From NCBI GenBank assembly GCA_945901965.1, contig CAMDMN010000104.1:1-7331 (forward strand): a DNA stretch of 7,331 nucleotides, in the 5' to 3' direction. Origin of the DNA: Legionella genomosp. 1 (GTDB taxonomy: Bacteria > Pseudomonadota > Gammaproteobacteria > Legionellales > Legionellaceae). The notes under the pieces are model-generated. The model worked only from the letters and a program-made list of their open reading frames with translations. It was not told the origin of the DNA and searched no databases. Positions 1 through 6,058 of this stretch are shown piece by piece (within the stretch, counting starts at the first letter, position 1; each line of letters opens with the position of its first letter). The translations under genes were made by a program, and so were the position numbers.

Positions 1-1272
1 CTTTATAATCATTAATCGTTCATCTGCGATATCTTCCAAGCTTCTACCTGCTTGCAAATCTCTTTTCATCAAAGCCAAAGATTTTATGCGCCCCACAATA
101 ATGTCAGCTAAGCTTGAGCCATCATCCTTCCTTAAGGCATCACATCGAATAAAATCAGGCAAAACCATCTCCACTTTTCGCGCATCTTCAGCAGACATTG
201 CCATGGCATAAGTCTGCTTAACTACTTCTGGAACTATTTCATGCATACGCCAAAGAACGCCCATTGCTTGATCGCAGGCTTCATAAAACCCAAGGCGTTG
301 TGCTGCCCTCAATATCGGCTGATCGGTGGCCGTCAAATCAAATAAATTAGGTACAACTTGTCTTGGCAATAATGGATAAACGACCTTGTCCAAAGGCATA
401 ACATGTTGAAATCCCATGATGTATTCTGGCAAGGAATTGAGACTCGCTCCCCCCTTAAATTGCGGGTTATTAAAAGCACTCTCATCAGCACTAAACCCAC
501 TAAAACCTACGCCCAAACAATTTCCCCAATCAACAATACTCAAGGTCAAACCGCCATCTTTCCCACGCACATACCCGAAATTCGATAAATTAATATTATT
601 AACCACATCATAATGACCAAAAAGCAAAGCTACAAAATAAGCCTGTCCTAAAATCCTAGCTTCATCCTCTGTCTTTACCAATTCAACAAAAGAAGGCGCT
701 TTATGACTTAACCAATAATCTGGTGATTTAACCTCGGCTAAAGATTTTGATAAAAATTCTTCAAGATTACCAACGGAAGGAGAAATTAGCATCGGCTTTC
801 CTTCATGCAGGTGAAGATAGTTAGCTGGAGCTACTAATAAATCCCCCATGATAGCCGTACTTAACCGTGAAGCTAAGACTTCCAAAGCAACATTAGATAA
901 AACTAAATCATCTACATGCTGTACATATTTTCTGATCTGAACTTGGATTTGTTCGAAGGTATCTAGGCTTTCTGATGATAATGATTCAATTATACGCGCC
1001 ATTCTTACATTACTAGGCAACTCAACTACAGGTTCAAAATCCCCTTCACCTAAAAGTTCCCATCGCCTAAAAAGCAGCTCATGAAAAAATACATCATTTT
1101 TAAAAATAGCTCTTACATCTCTCAACTTAGGTTCTTTGACGTAATATTCACGTCCAGTAACATCTTGAAATAAATTTTTTACAGAAACACCAGATAGATC
1201 TCGCCCACCTTCTTTAACTACCAACTCAATTGATGAGTGGCCACTAATTTCTATGGTTATGCTATTTGGCAT
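1..1272 (-). CDS. Uncharacterised protein with faint kinase-like motifs, C-terminus beyond the window (partial)
   Basis: Reading the minus strand from the ATG at 1272-1270, there is no stop codon through position 1, giving at least 424 residues. The start is supported by AGAGG six bases upstream. The protein is soluble-looking, with no signal peptide or membrane segment. Residues 1-150 are mixed and charged, including FFHELLFRRWELLGEGDFEP around 62-81. The most distinctive stretch is GHYDVVNNINLSNFGYV (219-235), followed by LSIVDWGNCLGVGFSGFS (244-261). The His-x-Asp plus Asn-rich loop followed by a beta-strand ending in Asp-x-Gly recalls the catalytic loop and metal-binding DxG motif of kinase-fold enzymes. 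The Asn spacing does not match the canonical HxDxxxxN, and no clear P-loop was found. I do not recognise the family. A kinase-like effector is possible in a Legionellales-type genome, but this is inference. It is transcribed divergently from the secreted-protein gene at 1469. Confidence 0.85.
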   Translation of the reverse strand, partial: MPNSITIEISGHSSIELVVKEGGRDLSGVSVKNLFQDVTGREYYVKEPKLRDVRAIFKNDVFFHELLFRRWELLGEGDFEPVVELPSNVRMARIIESLSSESLDTFEQIQVQIRKYVQHVDDLVLSNVALEVLASRLSTAIMGDLLVAPANYLHLHEGKPMLISPSVGNLEEFLSKSLAEVKSPDYWLSHKAPSFVELVKTEDEARILGQAYFVALLFGHYDVVNNINLSNFGYVRGKDGGLTLSIVDWGNCLGVGFSGFSADESAFNNPQFKGGASLNSLPEYIMGFQHVMPLDKVVYPLLPRQVVPNLFDLTATDQPILRAAQRLGFYEACDQAMGVLWRMHEIVPEVVKQTYAMAMSAEDARKVEMVLPDFIRCDALRKDDGSSLADIIVGRIKSLALMKRDLQAGRSLEDIADERLMIIK

Positions 1273-1278
1273 GGCAAA

Positions 1279-1283
1279 CCTCT
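1279..1283 (-). promoter_or_regulatory. Ribosome binding site of the minus-strand partial gene
   Basis: AGAGG on the minus strand, six bases before the ATG at 1272-1270. It supports this start for a frame that is otherwise judged only by being open to the window edge. Confidence 0.6.
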
Positions 1284-1309
1284 GCTTTTCGTTTAATCCG
1301 TCTTTCTAC

Positions 1310-1336
1310 TCTATAGAAGATTTTTTATAGTTTCAA
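1310..1336 (-). promoter_or_regulatory. Possible sigma-70 promoter for the minus-strand gene
   Basis: On the minus strand, TTGAAA (1336-1331) is followed after 15 bases by TATAGA (1315-1310). Spacing is shorter than the ideal 17. The segment 1311-1330 is also an imperfect dyad (CTATA ... TATAG), which could be an operator or chance in AT-rich DNA. Confidence 0.25.
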
Positions 1337-1383
1337 ATTAATTAATATCCTTTAGTTGCAAGCGGTTAGACATTTTAACTTCT

Positions 1384-1410
1384 TCAAAAAAAAATTAAAA
1401 ATTAAAAACT
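1384..1410. other. A-tract-rich block in the divergent promoter region
   Basis: Phased runs of A (nine, then five, then five) separated by TT lie just upstream of the proposed promoter of the gene at 1469. Such tracts bend DNA and can act as an UP element for RNA polymerase or as a nucleoid-protein site. The run pattern is seen in the sequence; the role is inferred. Confidence 0.35.
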
Positions 1411-1414
1411 TATA

Positions 1415-1443
1415 TTGGTGATTTAATACAATCTATGTATCAT
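1415..1443 (+). promoter_or_regulatory. Probable sigma-70 promoter of the secreted protein-yacG unit
   Basis: TTGGTG (1415-1420) and TATCAT (1438-1443) are separated by exactly 17 bases. Transcription would begin near 1450, leaving a leader of about 19 bases that holds the TAGGGG ribosome binding site at 1458-1463. The adjacent upstream A-tracts fit a promoter with an UP element. Confidence 0.45.
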
Positions 1444-1468
1444 TATAAATAAACCATTAGGGGTCTTT

Positions 1469-2164
1469 ATGAATAAAATAGCTTCAATATTTGCAGCTTT
1501 AGTCTTTAACTCTGCAGCACTTGCAATAACACCATCAACACAATCTGAATCAATACTTGATACGGTAGTTTTTCAAGTGGAAGCTAAGCAATGGGTGGGA
1601 ACACAAACAGCTTTATTGACTGTATCTATCAACGCCACTTTAACTAATGCTGATCTTGTAAAAGCACGCAAAGAGATCATGGATAAATTAATTAAAGTAG
1701 CTCCAGGTGAATGGCATTTAACGCAATTTGATCGTTCACAAGATAACTCAGGCCTTGAGAAATTATATGTTCAGGCACAAGCACGTGTACCCCAAAGCAG
1801 TTTAACTCCTGTTTATCAGAATGCTAAATCCGTAAGTATACCTGGTGCAAGTTATGAAATTGCTGGGATTGAGTTCAAGCCTAGTTTAGAAGAAATTCAA
1901 CAAATACGCACGCAACTACGTGAGCGCTTATATCAGCAAGCGCGAGATGAATTACAGCGCTTAAACAAGGTTTATACTGGACAAAATTATAGTTTAAACA
2001 ATTTAATTTTTGATGAAGGAGTTAATATGGCTCCATCCCCAAAAATTGCAACTATGAATGCCATAGCAATGCCTGCATCAGCTCCAAATCTAACCGTAAG
2101 TAATGAACTGATGATGACGGCAACCGTACAGGTAGCATCGAATCGCGTTACAGGGAAATCATAA
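1469..2164 (+). CDS. Predicted periplasmic protein, possibly SIMPL (DUF541)-like
   Basis: A 231-residue protein with a classical Sec signal peptide: Lys at position 3, a hydrophobic core to residue 16 and an Ala-Leu-Ala cleavage site at 17-19. The start is supported by TAGGGG five bases upstream. The mature part has a beta-strand/long-helix pattern: VVFQVEAK and TALLTVSINATLTN (33-60), a helix around 61-77, a second helix of about 139-168 rich in Arg, Glu and Gln, then YSLNNLIFDEG (174-184) and a closing strand ELMMTATVQVASN (213-225). This order (paired strands, helix containing LYQQARDELQRLNKV, a strand naming a residue pair, final strand) resembles SIMPL/DUF541 periplasmic proteins, whose function is poorly known. 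The family call is an impression, not a motif match. It is the first gene of a tandem set with yacG 5 bp downstream. Confidence 0.8.
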   Translation: MNKIASIFAALVFNSAALAITPSTQSESILDTVVFQVEAKQWVGTQTALLTVSINATLTNADLVKARKEIMDKLIKVAPGEWHLTQFDRSQDNSGLEKLYVQAQARVPQSSLTPVYQNAKSVSIPGASYEIAGIEFKPSLEEIQQIRTQLRERLYQQARDELQRLNKVYTGQNYSLNNLIFDEGVNMAPSPKIATMNAIAMPASAPNLTVSNELMMTATVQVASNRVTGKS

Positions 2165-2169
2165 ACACC

Positions 2170-2373
2170 ATGAATGATAATTTAAAAATCAACTGCCCAA
2201 ACTGTGGCAAACATAATACCTGGCAACTTGAAAACACTTACAAGCCCTTCTGCTCGGCTCGCTGTAAATTAATCGATTTAGGTGAATGGGCTAGTGAAAA
2301 TCACAAAATTCCAGGTGATCCCATAAATTTAAAAAAATCATCAGATGAAAATGAGGATTCTAATGGGTTGTAA
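2170..2373 (+). CDS. yacG: DNA gyrase inhibitor YacG (zinc-binding)
   Basis: The 67-residue protein has the hallmark of the YacG/DUF329 family: a Cys4 zinc ribbon, CPNC at 9-12 and CSARC at 28-32. This is followed by KLIDLGEWASENHKIPG (33-49), the typical Leu-Gly-x-Trp segment, and an acidic C-terminal tail (DENEDSNGL). Length matches the family norm of about 65 residues. In Escherichia coli YacG binds the C-terminal domain of GyrB and blocks gyrase from binding DNA. It starts 5 bp after the stop of the secreted-protein gene with no convincing Shine-Dalgarno of its own, so translation is probably coupled. In many gammaproteobacteria yacG lies beside coaE and the pilin peptidase gene; neither is here, so the gene has a different neighbourhood. 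Confidence 0.93.
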   Translation: MNDNLKINCPNCGKHNTWQLENTYKPFCSARCKLIDLGEWASENHKIPGDPINLKKSSDENEDSNGL

Positions 2374-2404
2374 TTTAACCTCAGTTACGCAAATGCGGTA
2401 AATT
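2372..2404. repeat. Nested inverted repeat between yacG and the 568-codon gene
   Basis: The arms AATTTAACC (2372-2380) and GGTAAATT (2397-2404) pair with one bulged base. They enclose a second small dyad, CGC-AAAT-GCG (2389-2398 region). It begins at the yacG stop codon and ends nine bases before the AGGAGG of the next gene. It has no proper T-run on the plus strand, so it is unlikely to be an intrinsic terminator. It could be an mRNA structure tuning expression of the downstream gene, an operator, or chance. Confidence 0.35.
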
Positions 2405-2412
2405 CGTTTTGC

Positions 2413-2418
2413 AGGAGG
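2413..2418 (+). promoter_or_regulatory. Strong Shine-Dalgarno of the 568-codon gene
   Basis: AGGAGG, close to the full anti-Shine-Dalgarno complement and the strongest in the window, four bases before the ATG at 2423. It fixes the start and suggests high initiation efficiency for this orphan gene. Confidence 0.8.
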
Positions 2419-2422
2419 CATT

Positions 2423-4129
2423 ATGGGCTGGTTTACAGACGCAAAGAATTGGGTACAAAGCATATTGGATCATGAAACAACAGCCGCCATTGGAAATTCT
2501 CTTTATGAAACTGCTGTGCACACCTTCGCCCAAGTAGGCACAATTCCAAAAGTAGCCCGCTCAATTATCTTTCATCCATCGACAAACAAAGTAGGCAAAC
2601 ACCTATTACATATCATTGTTAATGATATAACTCCTATGGTATTGGTCAACTTTGCTGATAATCTTGTGCAAAAACATGGCCGAGATTATCTCGACAACCA
2701 TAAAGATAGCCAATTACTAAGTGCTGATACCGTTCTACAAGTCGGATTATATTTACTAAAATCTGCAGCATTAGTCTATAGCGTTCGTAAGCAAACGGAA
2801 TTTATCGTACATATGACCATCGTTACCATTGAAACACCCCATATGTCGAATAGTATTAAAGCATCAACCCAGACCATTTGTGATAATACATGCTCACCTA
2901 TACAAGGCTCGATTCGCGATCTAGCCGCTTATGTTGCTACAGATATTGCCATTTCTTGTATTAGATATGCCCCTGGAGTAGGTGATCCAATTGCAGCTTT
3001 CCTAGGAATTTTGCATAAAGGGCGTTACATTGCCTCAACTGGCGCTTTATCTCGCCTGTGTAACGATCATCAAGTTACTTTCTTAAGAACCTATCCTGAA
3101 CTTGCATGGTCCTTGGGATTAACCCATGCATCTATCTCTGCATTAATCAATTATCTAATAAAAAACACCACAAAAATCCCGCCTAATTTTTATGCCTCTG
3201 CGGTAGACCCACTTATGCTTATCATGCTAATGATTGTTGCAGCCCATATGGATTTACCAGCAGCACCTAGATCATCGACAAGGAGATCAATTGACCCTGT
3301 AGCATTGTATCAGTATGTTATAGGCCTTGGTGTTGATACAGTTCTGCTTGGACTTAAAAATCAAATTCCGCGAATGCTAAGAGGAAGAAGACCTGGGAAT
3401 ATCACTGATATTATTCGACAACTTCCTTGGGAATCTATGAACCAGATAAGGACACATATCCAACATAATCCTATATCACAACTTATTTTACCAACCGCCT
3501 TACATGATTTTGAGTCTTTCGTTAATGATAGTCTTATTAGTTCTAATTGGTCAGTAGTACAAGCAGCCATAGTTCATGCTTTGAAAATGATAGAATCATT
3601 AAAAACTAATTATGCTATTAGAATATCCAGTGCGGCACCTGGAGTATCCAGCAGCTTAGTTGAAGCTGCTACTGGTACGCCTAAGTTTATAACTAAATTA
3701 TTACTGCAATTATTAACCGATGAACAAGTAAATATACTTATTAGAAATTGCCGTATTCAAATCGAGATGCTCGGTAGAGCTGCAGACACCACTTTGGTTG
3801 CAAGCTATGAAATGATAGATCCAATAGATACCCAGCCAGAGGATTCGCCAACGGCTAATGACTCAACACTAAGCCTTAGAAGACGATCACTTACGCCCCT
3901 TATCTTAGAACCAGCTGCGGCTGTAACTGGCGCCGAATGCACAAGAACAGCAATAATAAATGCGCGCACCACAATTAACCCACATGTTTTTTTTGCAGAA
4001 CCCCGCTCTCCTTTTACCAGGGTTGCTCATACATTTACAGATGAAGATCCTACTGCGGAATTTAGAGAAACATCAGAATGGATGTTTGTTGATACTCCAC
4101 CAACTGGTAGTGGAACATCTCCTGTTTAA
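2423..4129 (+). CDS. Large uncharacterised protein, orphan; candidate host-interaction factor
   Basis: A 568-residue protein I do not recognise. The start follows AGGAGG. It has no N-terminal signal peptide. Residues 1-460 look mostly helical, with moderately hydrophobic helices such as 103-120 (TVLQVGLYLLKSAALVYS), 166-196 (ending AAFLGIL) and 259-275 (LMLIMLMIVAAHMDL). These might touch or insert into membranes but are weak for transmembrane segments. Basic patches lie at 283-289 and 317-323 (RMLRGRR). Residues 463-568 differ: Pro, Thr, Ser and acidic-rich, probably disordered, with an Arg-rich patch LRRRS (485-489) and an acidic stretch, TDEDPTAEFRETSEW (539-553), before a Gly/Ser/Thr tail. 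An acidic C-terminus is reminiscent of type IV (Dot/Icm) effector signals in Legionella and Coxiella, but that is only compositional. It lies 49 bp after yacG and converges on the GtrA gene. Confidence 0.85.
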   Translation: MGWFTDAKNWVQSILDHETTAAIGNSLYETAVHTFAQVGTIPKVARSIIFHPSTNKVGKHLLHIIVNDITPMVLVNFADNLVQKHGRDYLDNHKDSQLLSADTVLQVGLYLLKSAALVYSVRKQTEFIVHMTIVTIETPHMSNSIKASTQTICDNTCSPIQGSIRDLAAYVATDIAISCIRYAPGVGDPIAAFLGILHKGRYIASTGALSRLCNDHQVTFLRTYPELAWSLGLTHASISALINYLIKNTTKIPPNFYASAVDPLMLIMLMIVAAHMDLPAAPRSSTRRSIDPVALYQYVIGLGVDTVLLGLKNQIPRMLRGRRPGNITDIIRQLPWESMNQIRTHIQHNPISQLILPTALHDFESFVNDSLISSNWSVVQAAIVHALKMIESLKTNYAIRISSAAPGVSSSLVEAATGTPKFITKLLLQLLTDEQVNILIRNCRIQIEMLGRAADTTLVASYEMIDPIDTQPEDSPTANDSTLSLRRRSLTPLILEPAAAVTGAECTRTAIINARTTINPHVFFAEPRSPFTRVAHTFTDEDPTAEFRETSEWMFVDTPPTGSGTSPV

Positions 4130-4139
4130 GACGATCTGC

Positions 4140-4511
4140 TTATTGCCTTCTAAATACTATTCGATTTAAATAAAATGTTAATGGCAGCAATAAAATAACG
4201 GCCAATATTGGCGCTAAGGTTACTGAAAACCCGAGTCTCACGATGAGTTCTAATAAGGCTGCGCCTATTAAATATTGCAATAAATAGATGAGAGGAAAAG
4301 CTAGGAACGTATGTAATGATATAGACCTTTTAAACACTATAACATTCATGAAATAAAGAGCAATGACGGAAATAGTATAGGATATTAGATAAGATAATTG
4401 ATAGTTTATAAATTTATTTAAGACCACATAAATACCAAACATGATCAGAGTACTTAACGTTCCTGATAGCGCAAAACCAAATATTTGATGTGTCATAGAT
4501 TGCTTTAGCAC
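4140..4511 (-). CDS. GtrA family small membrane protein
   Basis: A 123-residue integral membrane protein with four hydrophobic helices at about 9-31, 37-60, 66-90 and 98-116 and a positively charged end (RRQ). The N-terminal pattern QIFGFALSGTLSTLIMFGIY, the short Asn-x-Val-x-Phe motif after helix 2 (NVIVFKRS, 56-63) and a near-repeat at the C-terminus (NRIVFRRQ, 116-123) are typical of GtrA/DPMS-type proteins. These are implicated in moving polyprenyl-linked sugars across the inner membrane for glycosylation of O-antigen, teichoic acid or lipids. No glycosyltransferase gene adjoins it, so its substrate is unknown. The longest frame starts at GTG (4511-4509) with a weak AGGT upstream. An ATG at 4496-4494 is the alternative and would give 118 residues without losing a helix. 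It converges on the orphan gene with 10 bp between stops. Confidence 0.85.
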   Translation of the reverse strand: MLKQSMTHQIFGFALSGTLSTLIMFGIYVVLNKFINYQLSYLISYTISVIALYFMNVIVFKRSISLHTFLAFPLIYLLQYLIGAALLELIVRLGFSVTLAPILAVILLLPLTFYLNRIVFRRQ

Positions 4512-4526
4512 TTTCTAGACCTATTA

Positions 4527-4556
4527 TTTATAGAATATCAATTTATTTAGCCACAA
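4527..4556 (-). promoter_or_regulatory. Possible promoter of the GtrA gene
   Basis: On the minus strand TTGTGG (4556-4551) and TATAAA (4532-4527) are 18 bases apart. Transcription would start around 4520, right on the weak AGGT ribosome binding site of the GTG start. It would fit better if translation began at the ATG at 4496 or on a near-leaderless message. Confidence 0.25.
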
Positions 4557-4559
4557 TTT

Positions 4560-4600
4560 GACTTATTGATCCACCAATAAAAGTCATCTTAAGTTTTTTT
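4560..4600. repeat. Bulged hairpin followed by a T-run in the divergent intergenic region
   Basis: GACTTATTG (4560-4568) pairs with CAATAA and GTC (4575-4585, two extra A residues bulged) around a six-base loop. It is followed eight bases later by seven T (4594-4600). It resembles a weak intrinsic terminator in the plus direction, yet no plus-strand gene ends nearby. It sits between two divergent starts, so an operator, a terminator of an unseen short transcript, or chance are the options. Confidence 0.3.
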
Positions 4601-4645
4601 AGCAAGGGATGATGATATTACTCACTAATAACTCTGAATAAGATA

Positions 4646-4663
4646 TATAATCAACTTTATATT
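4646..4663 (+). promoter_or_regulatory. Candidate -10 elements upstream of the Tim44-domain operon
   Basis: A perfect TATAAT (4646-4651) and a TATATT (4658-4663) lie ahead of the TAAGGT ribosome binding site (4672-4677). Neither has a good -35 hexamer at 16-18 bases. A promoter is expected here because the upstream gene is divergent, but which box is used cannot be decided by eye. Confidence 0.35.
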
Positions 4664-4684
4664 AAACTATGTAAGGTTAATGAA

Positions 4685-5497
4685 ATGCGTACTTTTATTT
4701 TTTATTTATTGATTACAACGTTGACGTTTGGGTTAGTTGTGAATGAAGCGTCTGCCAAGCGCTTTGGTGGCGGCCGTAGTTTTGGAGTACAACGTTCACA
4801 AAGCAGTCTTTTTTCCTCCCACAAACCACAAAATAAATCTTTCGGACAGCAAGCAAACACACGCAAATGGGGTGGTATGCTTGGTGGTTTATTAGTCGGT
4901 GGCTTATTAGCAAGTCTATTCATGGGACATGGTTTAGGCGCGGGACTATTCTCCTGGTTAGCTATTTTAGGTCTTGGTTTTTTTCTGATTAGTTACTTGC
5001 GAAAAAAAATGCAGCCAGGCTTTCAGTCGGTATCTTCAAACTCATTTGGAGCAAACAGCTTTAATAATAAGCCTAATCAATTTTTTACTGCAAACAATGT
5101 AACTAGTATTTCAGGAAACCCTGCAGGTTTTGATCAAGAATCTTTTTTACGTGAAGCAAAAGTTGCATTTATTCGTTTACAAGCAGCCTATGATCAAAAG
5201 AACAGAACTGATCTATTCGATTTTACAGCCCCTGAAGTATATGCAGAAATTGAGATGCAAATTCAAGAGCGCGGTGATGAACCAAATATTACTGATGTCA
5301 TTAAGTTGAACGCAGAATTACTTGATGCATCAAAACAAGCCGATACAATAATCGCGAGCGTGCGCTTTACAGGCTCGATTAAAGAAAATAATGATCCTGT
5401 TGTGCAATTAGATGAAATATGGCATTTTCGTCAATTTGCTGGCAATACAAATTGGGTTGTTGGTGGTATTCAACAAGAAGTTGTAGCGCCACAATAG
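4685..5497 (+). CDS. Tim44-like domain inner-membrane protein
   Basis: A 270-residue protein. It has an N-terminal signal or anchor (1-24, ending Ala-Ser-Ala), then a Gly/Arg/Ser-rich low-complexity segment (25-62). A glycine-rich hydrophobic hairpin, GGMLGGLLVGGLLASLFMG (63-81) plus 86-104, is followed by a KK-containing linker rich in Asn, Phe and Ser (105-147). The C-terminal domain, about 148-266, is Tim44-like: FLREAKVAFIRLQAAYDQ (154-171), LFDFTAPEVYAEI (177-189) and a final strand pair with EIWHFRQF (244-251) and NWVVGGIQQ (256-264). The Tim44 C-terminal fold is known from the mitochondrial import motor, where it contacts membrane lipids and partners. The bacterial homologues are widespread in proteobacteria and their role is not settled. 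The start has TAAGGT seven bases upstream. It heads an operon, with 15 bp to the next gene. Confidence 0.9.
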   Translation: MRTFIFYLLITTLTFGLVVNEASAKRFGGGRSFGVQRSQSSLFSSHKPQNKSFGQQANTRKWGGMLGGLLVGGLLASLFMGHGLGAGLFSWLAILGLGFFLISYLRKKMQPGFQSVSSNSFGANSFNNKPNQFFTANNVTSISGNPAGFDQESFLREAKVAFIRLQAAYDQKNRTDLFDFTAPEVYAEIEMQIQERGDEPNITDVIKLNAELLDASKQADTIIASVRFTGSIKENNDPVVQLDEIWHFRQFAGNTNWVVGGIQQEVVAPQ

Positions 5498-5512
5498 GCA
5501 GAATCTTACAGC

Positions 5513-6058
5513 ATGATTGAATCAGAAGATTTCTATGTTAAACATACCATACAATGGGTTTATGATTTCGTCATCAAACTGAACCTTTGTCCTTTTGCTA
5601 AACATGAAATGGATAAAGGTTCGGCGATCATAAAGGCAAGTAAGGCTCAAACGCTTGAAGAGGCAATGATAGCTTTTATGGCTGAAGTTGAAACATTAAA
5701 CACCAATGCAGCTATTGATACTATTCTTCTTGTGCTTCCTAAATGTCTCAAAAATTTTTTTGAGTATTTAGATTTTATTGATATAGCAGAAGCAAATTTG
5801 AAAGCTAAAGGTTATGAAGGCGTGTATCAACTAGCTACATTTCATCCTGATTATTGTTTTGCAGGCGTTGATGCCAACGATGTAACAAACTACACCAATC
5901 GTTCACCCTACCCTATGCTGCATTTATTGCGCGAAGAGCAACTTGAAAAGGCAATTAATTACTATGGCGATACTAGTAAAATTCCTGAGAACAATATGGC
6001 ATGTCTACGCAAATTAGGGATAGTTGAAATACACAAAATGCTAACTCAGATAAAATGA
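5513..6058 (+). CDS. DUF1415 family protein
   Basis: A 181-residue soluble protein with the features of DUF1415. It has an N-terminal helix leading into LNLCPFAKHEM (23-33), a central strand TILLVLPKC (70-78), FHPDYCFAG (110-118), and NRSPYPMLHLLREEQLEKAI (129-148) followed by a short C-terminal helix. The Cys-Pro-Phe-Ala motif and the His-Pro/Tyr pair are the most conserved parts and may form a metal or redox site; this is inference, since the biochemical function is unknown. It begins 15 bp after the Tim44-domain gene with no clear Shine-Dalgarno. Its TGA overlaps the ATG of the flavoprotein by 4 bp, implying translational coupling and perhaps a shared process. Confidence 0.92.
   Translation: MIESEDFYVKHTIQWVYDFVIKLNLCPFAKHEMDKGSAIIKASKAQTLEEAMIAFMAEVETLNTNAAIDTILLVLPKCLKNFFEYLDFIDIAEANLKAKGYEGVYQLATFHPDYCFAGVDANDVTNYTNRSPYPMLHLLREEQLEKAINYYGDTSKIPENNMACLRKLGIVEIHKMLTQIK

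Noticed and set aside
403..613. Two overlapping plus-strand reading frames of 61 and 65 codons
   Set aside because: They lie antisense inside the long minus-strand gene, lack ribosome binding sites and look like its shadow.
3361..3570. Minus-strand 69-codon frame
   Set aside because: It is antisense within the 568-codon gene, with no start signal and no recognisable protein features.
3960..4169. Plus-strand 69-codon frame
   Set aside because: It is out of frame over the tail of the 568-codon gene and runs across the convergent junction; no Shine-Dalgarno was seen.
4702..4923. Two minus-strand frames of 73 and 66 codons
   Set aside because: They are antisense to the signal peptide and glycine-rich part of the Tim44-domain gene, whose repetitive composition keeps the opposite frames open.
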